From Sutterella sp. (lineage in GTDB: Bacteria; Pseudomonadota; Gammaproteobacteria; Burkholderiales; Burkholderiaceae_F), in NCBI GenBank assembly GCA_020025915.1, contig JAHHRH010000025.1:1-20618 (forward strand): a DNA stretch of 20,618 nucleotides. Direction: 5' to 3'. The translations under genes and the position numbers were made by a program. Shown in pieces: positions 1-7,523 of this stretch. Under the pieces are notes generated by a model. That model had not been told where the DNA came from, made no database searches, and saw only the letters and a list, made by a program, of their open reading frames with translations. The number at the start of each line of letters is the position of its first letter. Positions within the stretch are counted from its first letter, which is position 1.

Positions 1-179
1 ACTTTGGCATCAACAATGTGACGCCTGAGAGCCGCTTCAAGGGTTACGACGGTTGAATCCAAGACCATTGTCGTTTGGTGCTTCTCCAGGCTCGCGAGCG
101 CAATCCCAATCGCAGGATTAGCGGTGTCGTTCGCCAGTTCCAAATGTATGGCTTCCAATTCCTTAATCCCGACAGACCA
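1..179 (-). other. Partial reading frame, not recognised
   Basis: An open frame on the minus strand runs from a stop at 180-182 to the window edge, about 59 codons. It includes the stretch IKELEAIHLELAND and later TTMVLDSTVVTLEAALRRH. The composition is helical and plausible for protein. There is no ATG at its beginning; a TTG at 156-158 is the only early start candidate, and it lacks a clear ribosome binding site. The frame upstream is full of stops, so it may be a 5'-truncated gene whose remainder lies outside the window. I do not recognise the family. Confidence 0.25.
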
Positions 180-279
180 TCACGGCTGATCGGCTCAAGC
201 CCGGAAGGGCAGTTAATGGAGGGAACCCACAATGGCGGGGAGCAGGCCGTTCATTGGCCGAAAGCAGCTTGACGCGCTT

Positions 280-347
280 CGGATCGCATAATCGCTGCGT
301 AGCCGTGAAAGCTAGCTTTCACGGCCTGCCTAGCGACGAGCGATCCG
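280..347. repeat. 68-bp imperfect palindrome (cruciform/hairpin)
   Basis: The core at 302-325 is a perfect 24-bp self-complementary palindrome with half-site GCCGTGAAAGCT. Outside it lie matched arms CGCT (293-296) and AGCG (332-335), then CGGATCGC (280-287) and GCGATCCG (340-347). In total 24 bp per arm pair, interrupted by short internal bulges. No T-tract follows on either side, so it is not a standard intrinsic terminator. It ends 8 bp from the left end of the IS4-type element. Confidence 0.75.
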
Positions 348-355
348 CTAAATTT

Positions 356-2109
356 TAGGTACGCTATTTTACGTTGTACTGTCCTTGGGTAGCAAGGTGG
401 TTAAGTCCACCTTGCTCAAGGAAAAATCGAGTTTTGTCATTAAGGCATTGACCGATTTTTTCAATGGTGCAATTCTCCAGTGGTCGTCAATTTTGGTGGC
501 CATTATTTTGCCTAAAGTTTGACGCAAGTCTTCAAAGGAAATGTTCTTATCCTCCCCCAATCGAGCAATGTCGGCTATACATTCCATGGCGATCAATGCA
601 GACAAGTGATTCAAGAAAAGCCATGCTTCTTGGCTAACTTGGCTCCTCAGGTAGGAGGCGTCATAACCCATGCCTTCACTGTACGTTCTGAAGAATTGCT
701 CGATGTTCTGCCGTTGTTTATAGGCCTGATAGACTTGTTGGCTATTCAAATCGATTCGGTTAGTTTGCAAGGTCACCGTCCCCATTTCAGGTGAGTTGGA
801 CAGGATTTCTCGCAACTCCTGCGGTTGCAGCGTAGCGAACTCTTCATCACTTAATCGTCCCTTACCTTTTGCTCGACGCGCCTTTTCAGCCTGAACTATC
901 TTGTCTAGAGTTTCATTACGCTTATTGGCTCGATCAACTGCATCAGCTAACTCGTTGGCATAAAGCTGAGCATCGTAATAAACGAAAAGATTGAACTCGT
1001 CTTGTTCGATTTTGAAAGCTTGTATTGCTCTGCCGTTATAAGAAAATACATCGGTATATTCCGTCGTTCGCATAGGAAGGCTTTCAGCAACGGTTCGGCG
1101 TCTTCGTTTGATTGGAACCACGTAATTAAGTTTTTGCTGCGTGAGTAGCTCAAAGTCTTCCTCAGAGGCGAATCCCTTGCCAGCGATGATGGTGTAGTCT
1201 TGAGTGGAAATCCCGCATTCCTTCAATAGATCAGGAAAGGCAGTGACGTCAGGGCTACTTCCAAGATACTGTTTGTAGTAGACAGGAGAGGTGTCATCGT
1301 TCCCCATGCTGTAGACATACAGCAAGTTGATTTGGGGCATATATCGTCGCTTGGAATCATAGCCCAACTCCGCTAGCTCCATGGTCTTAGATGACGTAAT
1401 GAGTCTGTGTCCATCAAACAGAATAAAAACATCTTTACGCGAAACGTCTTCTTGCATGAAATTCGAAATCGCTGCTCGTCTCCGGCCTAGTGTTTGCAAA
1501 AACTCTGATGTATTCAGTGCGGCAAATCCCATGTTCGGAAACATGTGTGCCAAGAAGCTTGTTTCATAATGGACTTGCAATCGTCTAAAGCGTGGAGCTT
1601 TCAAAGTTCTAAGAAGAGTGGTCACATAGATTTTTTCCTAGAGATCAGGGAAGTATTTTTTGAGACGATCTCTCATCTCCGTTGTTCGCTCCCATAAAAA
1701 CAGCGGCCCCCCCTACATCTACAACATCAGAAATTCGATCACAAAAATTCTCCTCAGCTGGTTTCAATAGCGAATCAACATCTACCAAGCGACGTTTGGT
1801 TGGCACTAGCCCATTCTCGGTTATTCGTCCTAAACAGCTGCCTGAAACCTTTTGGCTTCACTTCTTAACAGGATCGTATTTGCTAAAGCGCTCATACAAA
1901 TACCACTTGTTCTGAATGCATTTGATTTCGGTGTTTTTCGGACGTGGGAAAAACTTCACAAAATCGGGTTTTTCACTCATTTTTCGCAAACTTTTAAAGC
2001 CAACCTATTAGGTGTAACCATTGTAGCGAAACCCGAGATAAAATTTGCTCGGATTTCGCTGTCAGAGAAGTTGAGAAATCACTTTAAGTGATAAAATCTA
2101 GCGTCCCTA
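356..2109 (-). mobile_element. Decayed IS4-superfamily insertion sequence
   Basis: The transposase reading frame 369-1980 is bracketed by matching inverted ends. The left end reads TAGGTACGCTATTTTAC from 356. The right end, read on the minus strand from 2109, is TAGGGACGCTAGATTTTAT. They agree at 10 of the first 11 positions, then realign with a 2-nt gap. The flanks share only a short ATTT (352-355 and 2110-2113), which may be a target duplication but is too short to be sure. The element length of about 1.75 kb fits IS4/IS1634-like elements. It is probably immobile unless helped in trans, because the transposase is broken. Confidence 0.75.
369..1980 (-). pseudogene. IS4-superfamily DDE transposase, multiply broken
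   Basis: This encodes a cut-and-paste transposase of the IS4 superfamily (IS1634-like). The ATG at 1978-1980 begins MSEKPDFVKFFPRPKNTEIK and continues through the N-terminal segment typical of these proteins. An in-frame TGA at 1858-1860 sits where Arg is expected (CGA to TGA). A run of seven C at 1707-1713 shifts the frame by one; removing one base restores the reading. A TAG at 1638-1640 then replaces a probable Trp. The remaining 418 codons (369-1625, GTG at 1623) hold the catalytic core. It includes LFDGHRL (first Asp) and the Y-R-E signature YKQRQNIEQFF with its Glu. At the second catalytic position it reads IIAGKGFASEE, where relatives have Asp-Lys/Arg-Gly-Phe, so the Asp seems replaced by Gly (GGC for GAC). 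Four independent lesions argue for decay rather than programmed frameshifting. Confidence 0.85.
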
Positions 2110-2130
2110 ATTTTATTGTTACAGTCTAAG

Positions 2131-2784
2131 TTAATCCATTGGCCAAGCGTGCTTTTCGAGGTATTGCAGAACCCATGCGCCATTCACGAGCAATGGACTC
2201 CCCGTGAGCGTCATGCGAGCCTTGACGGCTAGATAGGTCGCGCGCTTGAAAGACACTTCAGCCACGGTATGACTACTGCGATCCAAGAAAACAAAATAAC
2301 CTTCACCGGCACGACGATAGAACATCACACGCTCAAAGCCTTCGTTAGGCTTTAATTCACGGCGCTTCTTAGCTGCGGCAAACTTCATTATTTCCACCAC
2401 ACGATCGTCAAGCCCAGACTTCAGTATGATGAGCTTTTCGCGTAGGTCATCAAAGTGCATGACGAGGCGATATTGATGGTTTGCAGTGGACTCAGCGTCT
2501 TTCATCTTAGTGAGCAACGCTTCGACCGTACGCTGCACCACGATCGGATCGGTGGTGGCAGTCAATTCAATGGTGGTGTGGTGTTCGGTATCAATCACCG
2601 TCAACGGTGTGTCGGCATAGAAAGCTGTCCCGCAATGCGGACACGTCGTTTCACCATAAGTGCCATCAAGAATCAGACGAAGACGATCGCCTTCGCGTAG
2701 TGCGTCAATTTCGCGTTCTACAGTGGTTTCAAACAGCTGATGACAGTGCGGACATGGGAGCGTTGCAGTGTAAGGCTTGGACAT
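2131..2784 (-). CDS. CpXC-domain zinc-ribbon protein
   Basis: This 217-residue cytoplasmic protein has two CPHC motifs (residues 11-14 and 48-51) that form the four-cysteine zinc ribbon of the CpXC family. The N-terminal line TLPCPHCHQLFETTVEREID and the second knuckle ETTCPHCGTAF are typical. The family's biochemical role is not known; members are small proteins thought to bind zinc and perhaps nucleic acid or a protein partner. The C-terminal half is mixed alpha/beta, with no membrane segment or signal peptide. The start is the ATG at 2782-2784; no strong Shine-Dalgarno sequence precedes it. The gene lies about 145 bp downstream of the repeat-protein gene on the same strand, with a weak terminator-like hairpin between, so it may be a separate unit. 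Confidence 0.8.
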   Translation of the reverse strand: MSKPYTATLPCPHCHQLFETTVEREIDALREGDRLRLILDGTYGETTCPHCGTAFYADTPLTVIDTEHHTTIELTATTDPIVVQRTVEALLTKMKDAESTANHQYRLVMHFDDLREKLIILKSGLDDRVVEIMKFAAAKKRRELKPNEGFERVMFYRRAGEGYFVFLDRSSHTVAEVSFKRATYLAVKARMTLTGSPLLVNGAWVLQYLEKHAWPMD

Positions 2785-2798
2785 GGATGGTGATGTCG

Positions 2799-2842
2799 AA
2801 AAACAAAAACAGAAATATGGCGTGCAACTTCCGCTACACGCC
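2799..2842 (-). terminator. Weak terminator-like hairpin
   Basis: GGCGTG (2819-2824) and CACGCC (2837-2842) form a 6-bp stem. On the minus strand it is followed by a T-rich tract interrupted by C and G (2818 down to 2799). It could end the transcript of the repeat-protein operon or lie in the leader of the CpXC gene. A second small stem, CCAATC/GATTGG at 2888-2902, sits just upstream without a T-tract. Confidence 0.35.
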
Positions 2843-2928
2843 TCAAAAGAGAAGTTGAATGGGGGTTACGGACCCTTAGAATCCCTTCCAATCGTTAGAT
2901 TGGGAAGAGAGCAGCAATTGTACTCTGC

Positions 2929-3330
2929 TTAACGAGTTTGACCTTGATAGTGGCCGCGTGCATCGTAGCGCCGACCGTTTTCGTCTTCACGACCAAGGTA
3001 GCGACCCATATTGTCGTATGAACGACCATTCTTGTCGGTACGACCAATATAACGACCTCGCTCGTCAAAGTGATGGCCATTTTCGTCTTCTCGGCCTACA
3101 TAGCGACCACGGTCATCATAGCGTCGACCGTTTGCGTCTTGACGACCAAGGTAGTGCCCACGATCGTCATACATGCGGCCATTGGCTTCCATGCGCCCTT
3201 GATAGCGTCCTTGCGCATCATAAACGTGACCAGGTTCCGTAAATTCGACCGCTTGAGCGCTTTGTAGCCCTAAGCCTAAAAAGAAGATGACAGCTAAAAA
3301 ACATAACGTGATCAATCGTTTCACGGCCAT
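2929..3330 (-). CDS. Secreted protein of six 17-residue repeats
   Basis: The 133-residue precursor begins with a signal peptide (MAVKR, hydrophobic core to about residue 22, AQA cleavage near 27). The rest is almost entirely a tandem repeat with consensus YDDRGRYxGRxDxNGR. The aromatic-Asp start of each unit falls at residues 37, 54, 71, 88, 105 and 122, exactly 17 apart. Such Tyr/Gly/Arg/Asp-rich units suggest short beta-hairpins arranged in a closed or propeller-like fold, as in proteins annotated as beta-flower. That comparison is from memory and tentative. The gene starts 9 bp after the WYL regulator's stop, so it is probably the last gene of that operon. The mature protein would be periplasmic or exported. 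Function unknown. Confidence 0.75.
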   Translation of the reverse strand: MAVKRLITLCFLAVIFFLGLGLQSAQAVEFTEPGHVYDAQGRYQGRMEANGRMYDDRGHYLGRQDANGRRYDDRGRYVGREDENGHHFDERGRYIGRTDKNGRSYDNMGRYLGREDENGRRYDARGHYQGQTR

Positions 3331-3339
3331 CTCCTTGTT

Positions 3340-4323
3340 TTAGTCAATGGGTGCTTTGACGAGATCCGTGATCGTGGTGTAGTGCTTCAGTACAGCGAGC
3401 CAACCATCAATCAAAGGCGAATCGTCCAGCTCAACGCTAAAGGCAAAGAGGCCGTTATCCAAGGGTTCAATCTTCTGCGTTTGGTTAAAGGGCGTTTCAG
3501 ACAATTGGCGTGCCGTGACAGAATTGTCAAACTTGAAAGTGAGCAACACTTTGCGAGTCTCGCCATTGGTGTAATTAAACTGACGAGAGGTGATGTACTC
3601 GTCCAAACTAAAGGCACGCGGGCGCTGTCCGATCCATTCGGTGACCGTAGCTTTCTTGATGCGATGAAGTGCTAAGTGACGAACGTCTTGATAGCCATCG
3701 AAGGTACAGACCAAATAGAGGCGAACGTCTTGTTGTACGAGACCTAAGGGGGTCACGAGACTCTTGGAGCTGTGTCCTTGACCGTTTTCATATTCGATTT
3801 CGAGTTTAACTTCACGAAAGAGTGCTTCACTCACATTGTCAAAGACGTGCGTACGGTATTTGGGCGGCTGCATGGGCAGGGTGTTACCAACCACGGCTAC
3901 TTTTTTAAGCCAGGCTTTTTCAGCTTTTTTGTTGGAGTCTTCGTGGAACTTCTGCTGTGCAACGTCAAAAAGAGGCGAGAGCGACTTGGAGAGCTGGTTC
4001 GGAATCATAAAGCGCATATGTTCTTGCGCTAAACGTAGGAGCAAACATTCGTGTACCGAAACTTGGTGCGAGAGCGTGGCCATTCCGTTGACACCTTGCT
4101 TATATCCATAGGGACGCGCACGTTGGTCGCACTCGATCCCTAGAGCCGGCGTCTCAGTAATGGCTTTCAGGTAGCGTTGAAGCGTACGGGTCCGTAATTC
4201 AATACCAGAGGCGGCAAGTCCTTCTTGAATCTCGGACAAGGTGACCTTACGATGTTTGGGGATTCGCTGGAGAATCTCAATAATCGTAATGGCTTCATCT
4301 AGAGCGGAAGTGTTGCGTGCCAT
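3340..4323 (-). CDS. WYL-domain transcriptional regulator
   Basis: This 327-residue regulator has an N-terminal helix-turn-helix region (about residues 8-75, including TLSEIQEGLAASGIELRTRT). A linker follows, then a WYL ligand-sensing domain (about 150-230) and a C-terminal extension ending in the usual WCX-like fold. The name-giving triad is LYL at residues 202-204 in VQQDVRLYLVCTFDGYQD, so the Trp is replaced. Downstream HLALHRIKKATV matches the conserved arginine-containing strand of WYL domains. WYL regulators are known to sense nucleic acid or nucleotide-like ligands and often control stress, DNA-damage or anti-phage genes. It lies 24 bp downstream of the nucleotidyltransferase gene and 9 bp upstream of the secreted repeat protein. 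It probably controls its own operon. Confidence 0.9.
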   Translation of the reverse strand: MARNTSALDEAITIIEILQRIPKHRKVTLSEIQEGLAASGIELRTRTLQRYLKAITETPALGIECDQRARPYGYKQGVNGMATLSHQVSVHECLLLRLAQEHMRFMIPNQLSKSLSPLFDVAQQKFHEDSNKKAEKAWLKKVAVVGNTLPMQPPKYRTHVFDNVSEALFREVKLEIEYENGQGHSSKSLVTPLGLVQQDVRLYLVCTFDGYQDVRHLALHRIKKATVTEWIGQRPRAFSLDEYITSRQFNYTNGETRKVLLTFKFDNSVTARQLSETPFNQTQKIEPLDNGLFAFSVELDDSPLIDGWLAVLKHYTTITDLVKAPID

Positions 4324-4347
4324 AGGAAACGCTCTCCAAAGTTACGG

Positions 4348-5142
4348 TTAAAGGCCAGGAACGCCAAGCCACTTAATAAAGAAGTCGTCCAAGATGTCGG
4401 ACGGGACTTCCGTTTTTTCATCCATCGGCGGCTGCGTTTCAAGAAGCGTCTGTTCAATAAAAGCGAGCATCGCCGGGTAAAGCTGCTTGGGTCCCACTTC
4501 GCCTTCGTGACCATCGCGTCGTTGAATGTTGAGCAAGGTCTCAATTTCGGCTCGTAAGTTTTCGTCAGTGACCATGCCTTCGACCAACTGTTCAAAGACA
4601 ACGGGCGGCATGGTACGGCGTTCGGCGACCCAATTCATCGCTAAAAGACCTTGAATAATGTAGAGGAATCGCTTGTAGGCGATCGTCTCGTGCCCCATGA
4701 GGTAGTTCGTGATGTGTGCCTGTGCCATCGAACGATATGCCCAATAAAGACGGGGTAGGGGTGACCCATGGTCAAGAAGCTTGCGCAGTTCAGCTAAAAA
4801 GAGCGGGTGGTTGCGATAAACGATCGGGCTATAGAGCCACTGCACCACCGAGACGTTGCCTTTTTTGAGTAGGTGTAGGCATTTGCGCAGATCCCATCCC
4901 TGAATGTCCCAAAGTTCGTCTTGGGGCAAGGTGATACTGTCTGGCATGGGGGTTAAGCGTAAGTACGACTTTAAGGGCGAGACGTAAATGAATCGAATAT
5001 CGTAGTCAGACGAGGGTGAGGGAAAGCCCCAGCTACGGCTACCTGCTTCGCAAGCATAAAGGATACGAATGCCATGCACGGCTTCAATGCGGCGAAGACG
5101 AGCTTTTGCTTCATCAAAGAGTTTTTCTGCGATGTTGTTCAT
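4348..5142 (-). CDS. RlaP/YcgL-type nucleotidyltransferase
   Basis: This 264-residue protein belongs to the polymerase-beta-like nucleotidyltransferase superfamily, of the kind grouped with YcgL (COG3541) and the RlaP family. The active-site signature is visible: GSRSWGF at residues 34-40 followed by SSDYDIRFIY, with the metal-binding Asp pair at 46 and 48. The helical C-terminal part includes the family-typical lines KGNVSVVQWLYSPIVY and YKRFLYIIQGLLAMNW. RlaP proteins have been linked by gene context to RNA repair; the substrate of this one cannot be read from sequence. The ATG at 5140-5142 lacks an obvious Shine-Dalgarno sequence and overlaps the stop of a small upstream frame (ATGA). A WYL regulator follows 24 bp downstream. 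No RNA ligase is visible in the window. Confidence 0.85.
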   Translation of the reverse strand: MNNIAEKLFDEAKARLRRIEAVHGIRILYACEAGSRSWGFPSPSSDYDIRFIYVSPLKSYLRLTPMPDSITLPQDELWDIQGWDLRKCLHLLKKGNVSVVQWLYSPIVYRNHPLFLAELRKLLDHGSPLPRLYWAYRSMAQAHITNYLMGHETIAYKRFLYIIQGLLAMNWVAERRTMPPVVFEQLVEGMVTDENLRAEIETLLNIQRRDGHEGEVGPKQLYPAMLAFIEQTLLETQPPMDEKTEVPSDILDDFFIKWLGVPGL

Positions 5143-5327
5143 TGCTTGATTGTGTAATTTCGTAGCGCGTTGAAACGTTGATAAGTTTGAGGTTTGGTCT
5201 CGAACTGTCGCTTTTGTACGAGTTTAAACTCGATGACTGATAGTTGTTCGATTGCAAAAGGATATCTCATGAGGGGAAGATACCGACTTTCGAGCATTAT
5301 CGCATGAGTCTCTAAAGCCGTGTGCAA
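5139..5327 (-). CDS. Possible small leader ORF, unknown
   Basis: A 62-codon frame ends in a TGA overlapping the ATG of the nucleotidyltransferase gene (ATGA). That is the layout of translational coupling and could explain the missing ribosome binding site of the downstream gene. The product (MHTALETHAIMLESRYLPL...) matches nothing I recognise. Internal ATGs (MLESRY, MRYPFA) are alternative starts. It may equally be untranslated leader. Confidence 0.25.
   Translation of the reverse strand: MHTALETHAIMLESRYLPLMRYPFAIEQLSVIEFKLVQKRQFETKPQTYQRFNALRNYTIKQ
5219..5232. promoter_or_regulatory. 14-bp perfect palindrome, candidate operator
   Basis: CGAGTTTAAACTCG is a perfect palindrome lying about 77 bp upstream of the nucleotidyltransferase start. 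Its position fits an operator for the operon, possibly bound by the WYL regulator encoded within it. A -10-like GATAAT is found further upstream on the minus strand (near 5300). Assignment is inference from position and symmetry. Confidence 0.35.
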
Positions 5328-5379
5328 TTGCTCAAAAACGTGTAATTAAGAAACAACACTTGCGGCGATTGATGTCGTT

Positions 5380-5963
5380 TTAGTTGAGTGTAGAGTTTTC
5401 GTTCGTGATACCTATTGCGGAGTCTGAGAGCCGCCAGTCGTCAAAAAGGGACTGAATGATGGGTTCACCACGATAGGTGGGCCAGGTTTTAAGGAGATAG
5501 TCGCGTAACGCCATGTGGCCTTCAATGACCATTGCTTCGAGGCGGTGGTACCAGGTTAAATGACGCGGCGCATGAATGGGGCGTTGCTTGGTTGGCCGTT
5601 AGGCAAAGAGCGCTCAAAATGGTTTCACGTTCATGAAGCGCTTCGATGTCTTCTTGGATGTGACGAATCGTTTGAATCAGAAATAGCACTGCACGATGGC
5701 GGGCTTCGTTTTCAAGATCACCTTGAAGAATGGGTGGATTGGGGGCTGCGCGTCCGATAAATTCGGCAGAACGGGTAGCCATCAGGAATGCGATCCATGA
5801 GGTCAGAGACGTGCTATTGATAGTAGGCACGAACTAATGACTCATAAGAAGGTTCATTAGTGAGTTTGACTAGCCACTCTTCACGCGAAAAGTGAAAGCC
5901 GAATGTTTCGTTCAGTTCTTTGACTTCTCGTTCGGTGATTTCAATTTGTGGCTTCTTGATCAT
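5380..5963 (-). pseudogene. Frameshifted gene of unknown family
   Basis: Three consecutive reading frames on the minus strand together look like one protein of about 190 residues. Frame one starts at ATG 5961-5963 (MIKKPQIEITEREVKELNET) and reads into a TAG near 5817. Frame two continues from about 5830 with SWIAFLMATRSAEFIGRAAP and ALHERETILSALCLTANQ. Frame three carries RPIHAPRHLTWYHRLEAM, then ALRDYLLKTWPTYRGEP, to a TAA at 5380-5382. Each segment stays protein-like up to the shift, and none has a start of its own where it takes over. I do not recognise the family. It lies upstream of, and on the same strand as, the nucleotidyltransferase operon. Sequencing error is an alternative to real decay. 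Confidence 0.5.
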
Positions 5964-6055
5964 TCTCAATACCCAAACCAAAAATAGATCAACAATTGCT
6001 ATTTTAAGATGAATGAGAACTCAGTGGCCCTTGCTGACGTTCGGGTGAAGGCAAC

Positions 6056-6847
6056 TTAATCGTGCCTTTCAGTGAAAGTGACGAGTTTAGGCGTAGCACC
6101 GTCAAGACACACATAGCCGCCACGCTTTGGCTTATCGCCCACAAAGTGCCAGTCAGGTAACACGATACGGGTCACAGTATCAGTCATGGCTTCAACGGTC
6201 GGGCGATGGGTATGACCATGAATAATGAGTGTGGCTTTCGCTTTAGTGGCCGCCTCTAAGACAACGTCAGGCGTGACGTCCGTGAGATAAGCTGCCTTGG
6301 TGGATTTTCGACTCAAACTCTTGGCGCGCGCATTTTCGGCAATTGAGAGGCGCATTGTTAAGGGGAGTCGCATGACGAGCCATTGCCACCAAATGCTACG
6401 CACACGACGACGAACGGCTTGATAATCATGGTCACGCGTACACCAGGCGTCGCCATGCGAAAGGAGTAGCGTTTGTTGTCCCACTTTAGCGACTATCGTG
6501 TCTTTAAGTAAGGTGGCACCAATCTCTTTAGCAAAGCGCTCACCCATCATGAAGTCACGATTGCCGTGCATGATGTAAAGCGCATGGGTCTTTGCATGAT
6601 GACGCAACGCATCGACCACGACCTGCATCGTAAAAGACGCGTCGTCACCAATCCAATAGTCGAAGAAGTCACCCAAAATCAAGAGTTCACGGTGGTGATC
6701 AGCGTCAGACTCAAGAAACCGCAAAAACGCATGGAGCGTATCAGGTTCGGTGTGACTTAAGTGAAGGTCAGAAATAAAGATAGGGTCCGTGAGAGACACG
6801 GGACCCACTGAGCCTTCGAGGGTAGGGCAAGAAAACGGTGAAAGCAT
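6056..6847 (-). CDS. lpxH: UDP-2,3-diacylglucosamine diphosphatase
   Basis: LpxH hydrolyses UDP-2,3-diacylglucosamine to lipid X and UMP, the fourth step of lipid A synthesis, at the inner face of the cytoplasmic membrane. All metallophosphoesterase motifs are present in order: FISDLHLS (Asp27, His29), LGDFFDYWIGDD (Asp60), HGNRDF, LLSHGDAWCT and HGHTHRP. From the ATG at 6845-6847 the protein has 263 residues, close to the usual 240-260. A longer frame reaches an ATG at 6922, but its beginning lies inside the terminator hairpin of the upstream gene and adds a non-family N-terminus, so I prefer the shorter form. No clear Shine-Dalgarno sequence supports either start. Presence of this gene shows a Gram-negative envelope. 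Confidence 0.95.
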   Translation of the reverse strand: MLSPFSCPTLEGSVGPVSLTDPIFISDLHLSHTEPDTLHAFLRFLESDADHHRELLILGDFFDYWIGDDASFTMQVVVDALRHHAKTHALYIMHGNRDFMMGERFAKEIGATLLKDTIVAKVGQQTLLLSHGDAWCTRDHDYQAVRRRVRSIWWQWLVMRLPLTMRLSIAENARAKSLSRKSTKAAYLTDVTPDVVLEAATKAKATLIIHGHTHRPTVEAMTDTVTRIVLPDWHFVGDKPKRGGYVCLDGATPKLVTFTERHD

Positions 6848-6892
6848 GTCGAGGTCGAAAAAATTAATCACCGTATTGTACAAGAAGCACCA

Positions 6893-6927
6893 ATAGAAAC
6901 GCCCGTGCTTATGCAGAAACACGGGCG
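6893..6927 (-). terminator. Rho-independent terminator of the P/A/Q-rich gene
   Basis: An 8-bp GC-rich stem, CGCCCGTG (6900-6907) with CACGGGCG (6920-6927), closes a 12-nt loop. On the minus strand it is followed by TTTCTATT. It lies 32 bp past the stop of the gene at 6959-7486 and before lpxH. Confidence 0.75.
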
Positions 6928-6958
6928 AGAAAAAGGCTAGATGGAAGATAGTCTTTTT

Positions 6959-7486
6959 TTACTGGGCAGCAGCAGGCTGCTGAGCCTGTGCGGCGGACTG
7001 AGCCTGGTTAGCGTCAGCCGGTTGAGCGTCAACGTTGACGGCTTCGGACTGGGTGGCTTCAGCCGGCTTATCGCCAAACAAAGCATTACCAATCGCGGAA
7101 CCAGCGACGGCACCCACAGCGGCCCCCATCATGTTAGAAACGAAACCACCACCAGTGTTCTGCTGCTGTGCGGCGGCCTGCGGCGGCATCTGGTTCGCAG
7201 GGGCGGCGTTCTGAGCTGGCGTAGCATTCTGGGTCGGAGCTGCGTTTTGCGTCGGAGCGGCATTCTGAGCCGGGGTCGTCTGGGTGGTGGGCTTAGCAGC
7301 CTGGGCGGCTGCCGGACGGCCTGGAACCGGATTCGTCACGGGAGCGGGCGTAGAAGCACGCTGCATTTGCGTCGGCGCTGGACGAGAGAAAGACGGCTTG
7401 GAACGTTTGACCTTGGCGGCTTCAGCACCGGAGGTGACGGCGAGCAACGTAGCGGCGGTGAGAAGGACGAGCTTGGTCTTATTCAT
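6959..7486 (-). CDS. Secreted Pro/Ala/Gln-rich protein with glycine-zipper segment
   Basis: This 175-residue exported protein starts with a signal peptide (MNKTKLVLLTAATLLAVTSG, cleavage near AEA at 21-23). A low-complexity Pro/Ala/Gln/Thr region follows with a tandem six-residue repeat of the type PTQNAA/PAQNAA (residues 72-97). Then comes a short hydrophobic glycine-zipper-like segment, GGGFVSNMMGAAVGAVAGSA to about residue 138, and an acidic Gln/Ala-rich tail. The order of disordered proline-rich stretch plus GAAVGAVAGSAIG-type segment resembles the central part of CHCH-domain proteins and their bacterial look-alikes, but the paired cysteines are absent. The start is supported by GGAA 11 bp upstream and a perfect TATAAT (7524-7529). 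Function unknown; probably periplasmic or membrane-associated. Confidence 0.75.
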   Translation of the reverse strand: MNKTKLVLLTAATLLAVTSGAEAAKVKRSKPSFSRPAPTQMQRASTPAPVTNPVPGRPAAAQAAKPTTQTTPAQNAAPTQNAAPTQNATPAQNAAPANQMPPQAAAQQQNTGGGFVSNMMGAAVGAVAGSAIGNALFGDKPAEATQSEAVNVDAQPADANQAQSAAQAQQPAAAQ

Positions 7487-7523
7487 GGTTTTTGATTTCC
7501 GTAGTAGAAAAAAGGATAGAACT

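Noticed and set aside
369..1980. Programmed frameshift in the IS4-type transposase
   Set aside because: Two nonsense codons and loss of a catalytic residue accompany the shift, so decay is the simpler reading.
2929..3330. Possible CRISPR-like array (51-bp periodicity)
   Set aside because: The period is the coding sequence of 17-residue protein repeats with no unique spacers.
6848..6922. Longer N-terminus for LpxH
   Set aside because: Lies in the terminator hairpin of the upstream gene and adds residues not found in the family.
6941..7495. 184-codon plus-strand Ser/Gly/Arg-rich frame
   Set aside because: Mirror of the Pro/Ala/Gln-rich gene; the minus strand has signal peptide, ribosome binding site and terminator.
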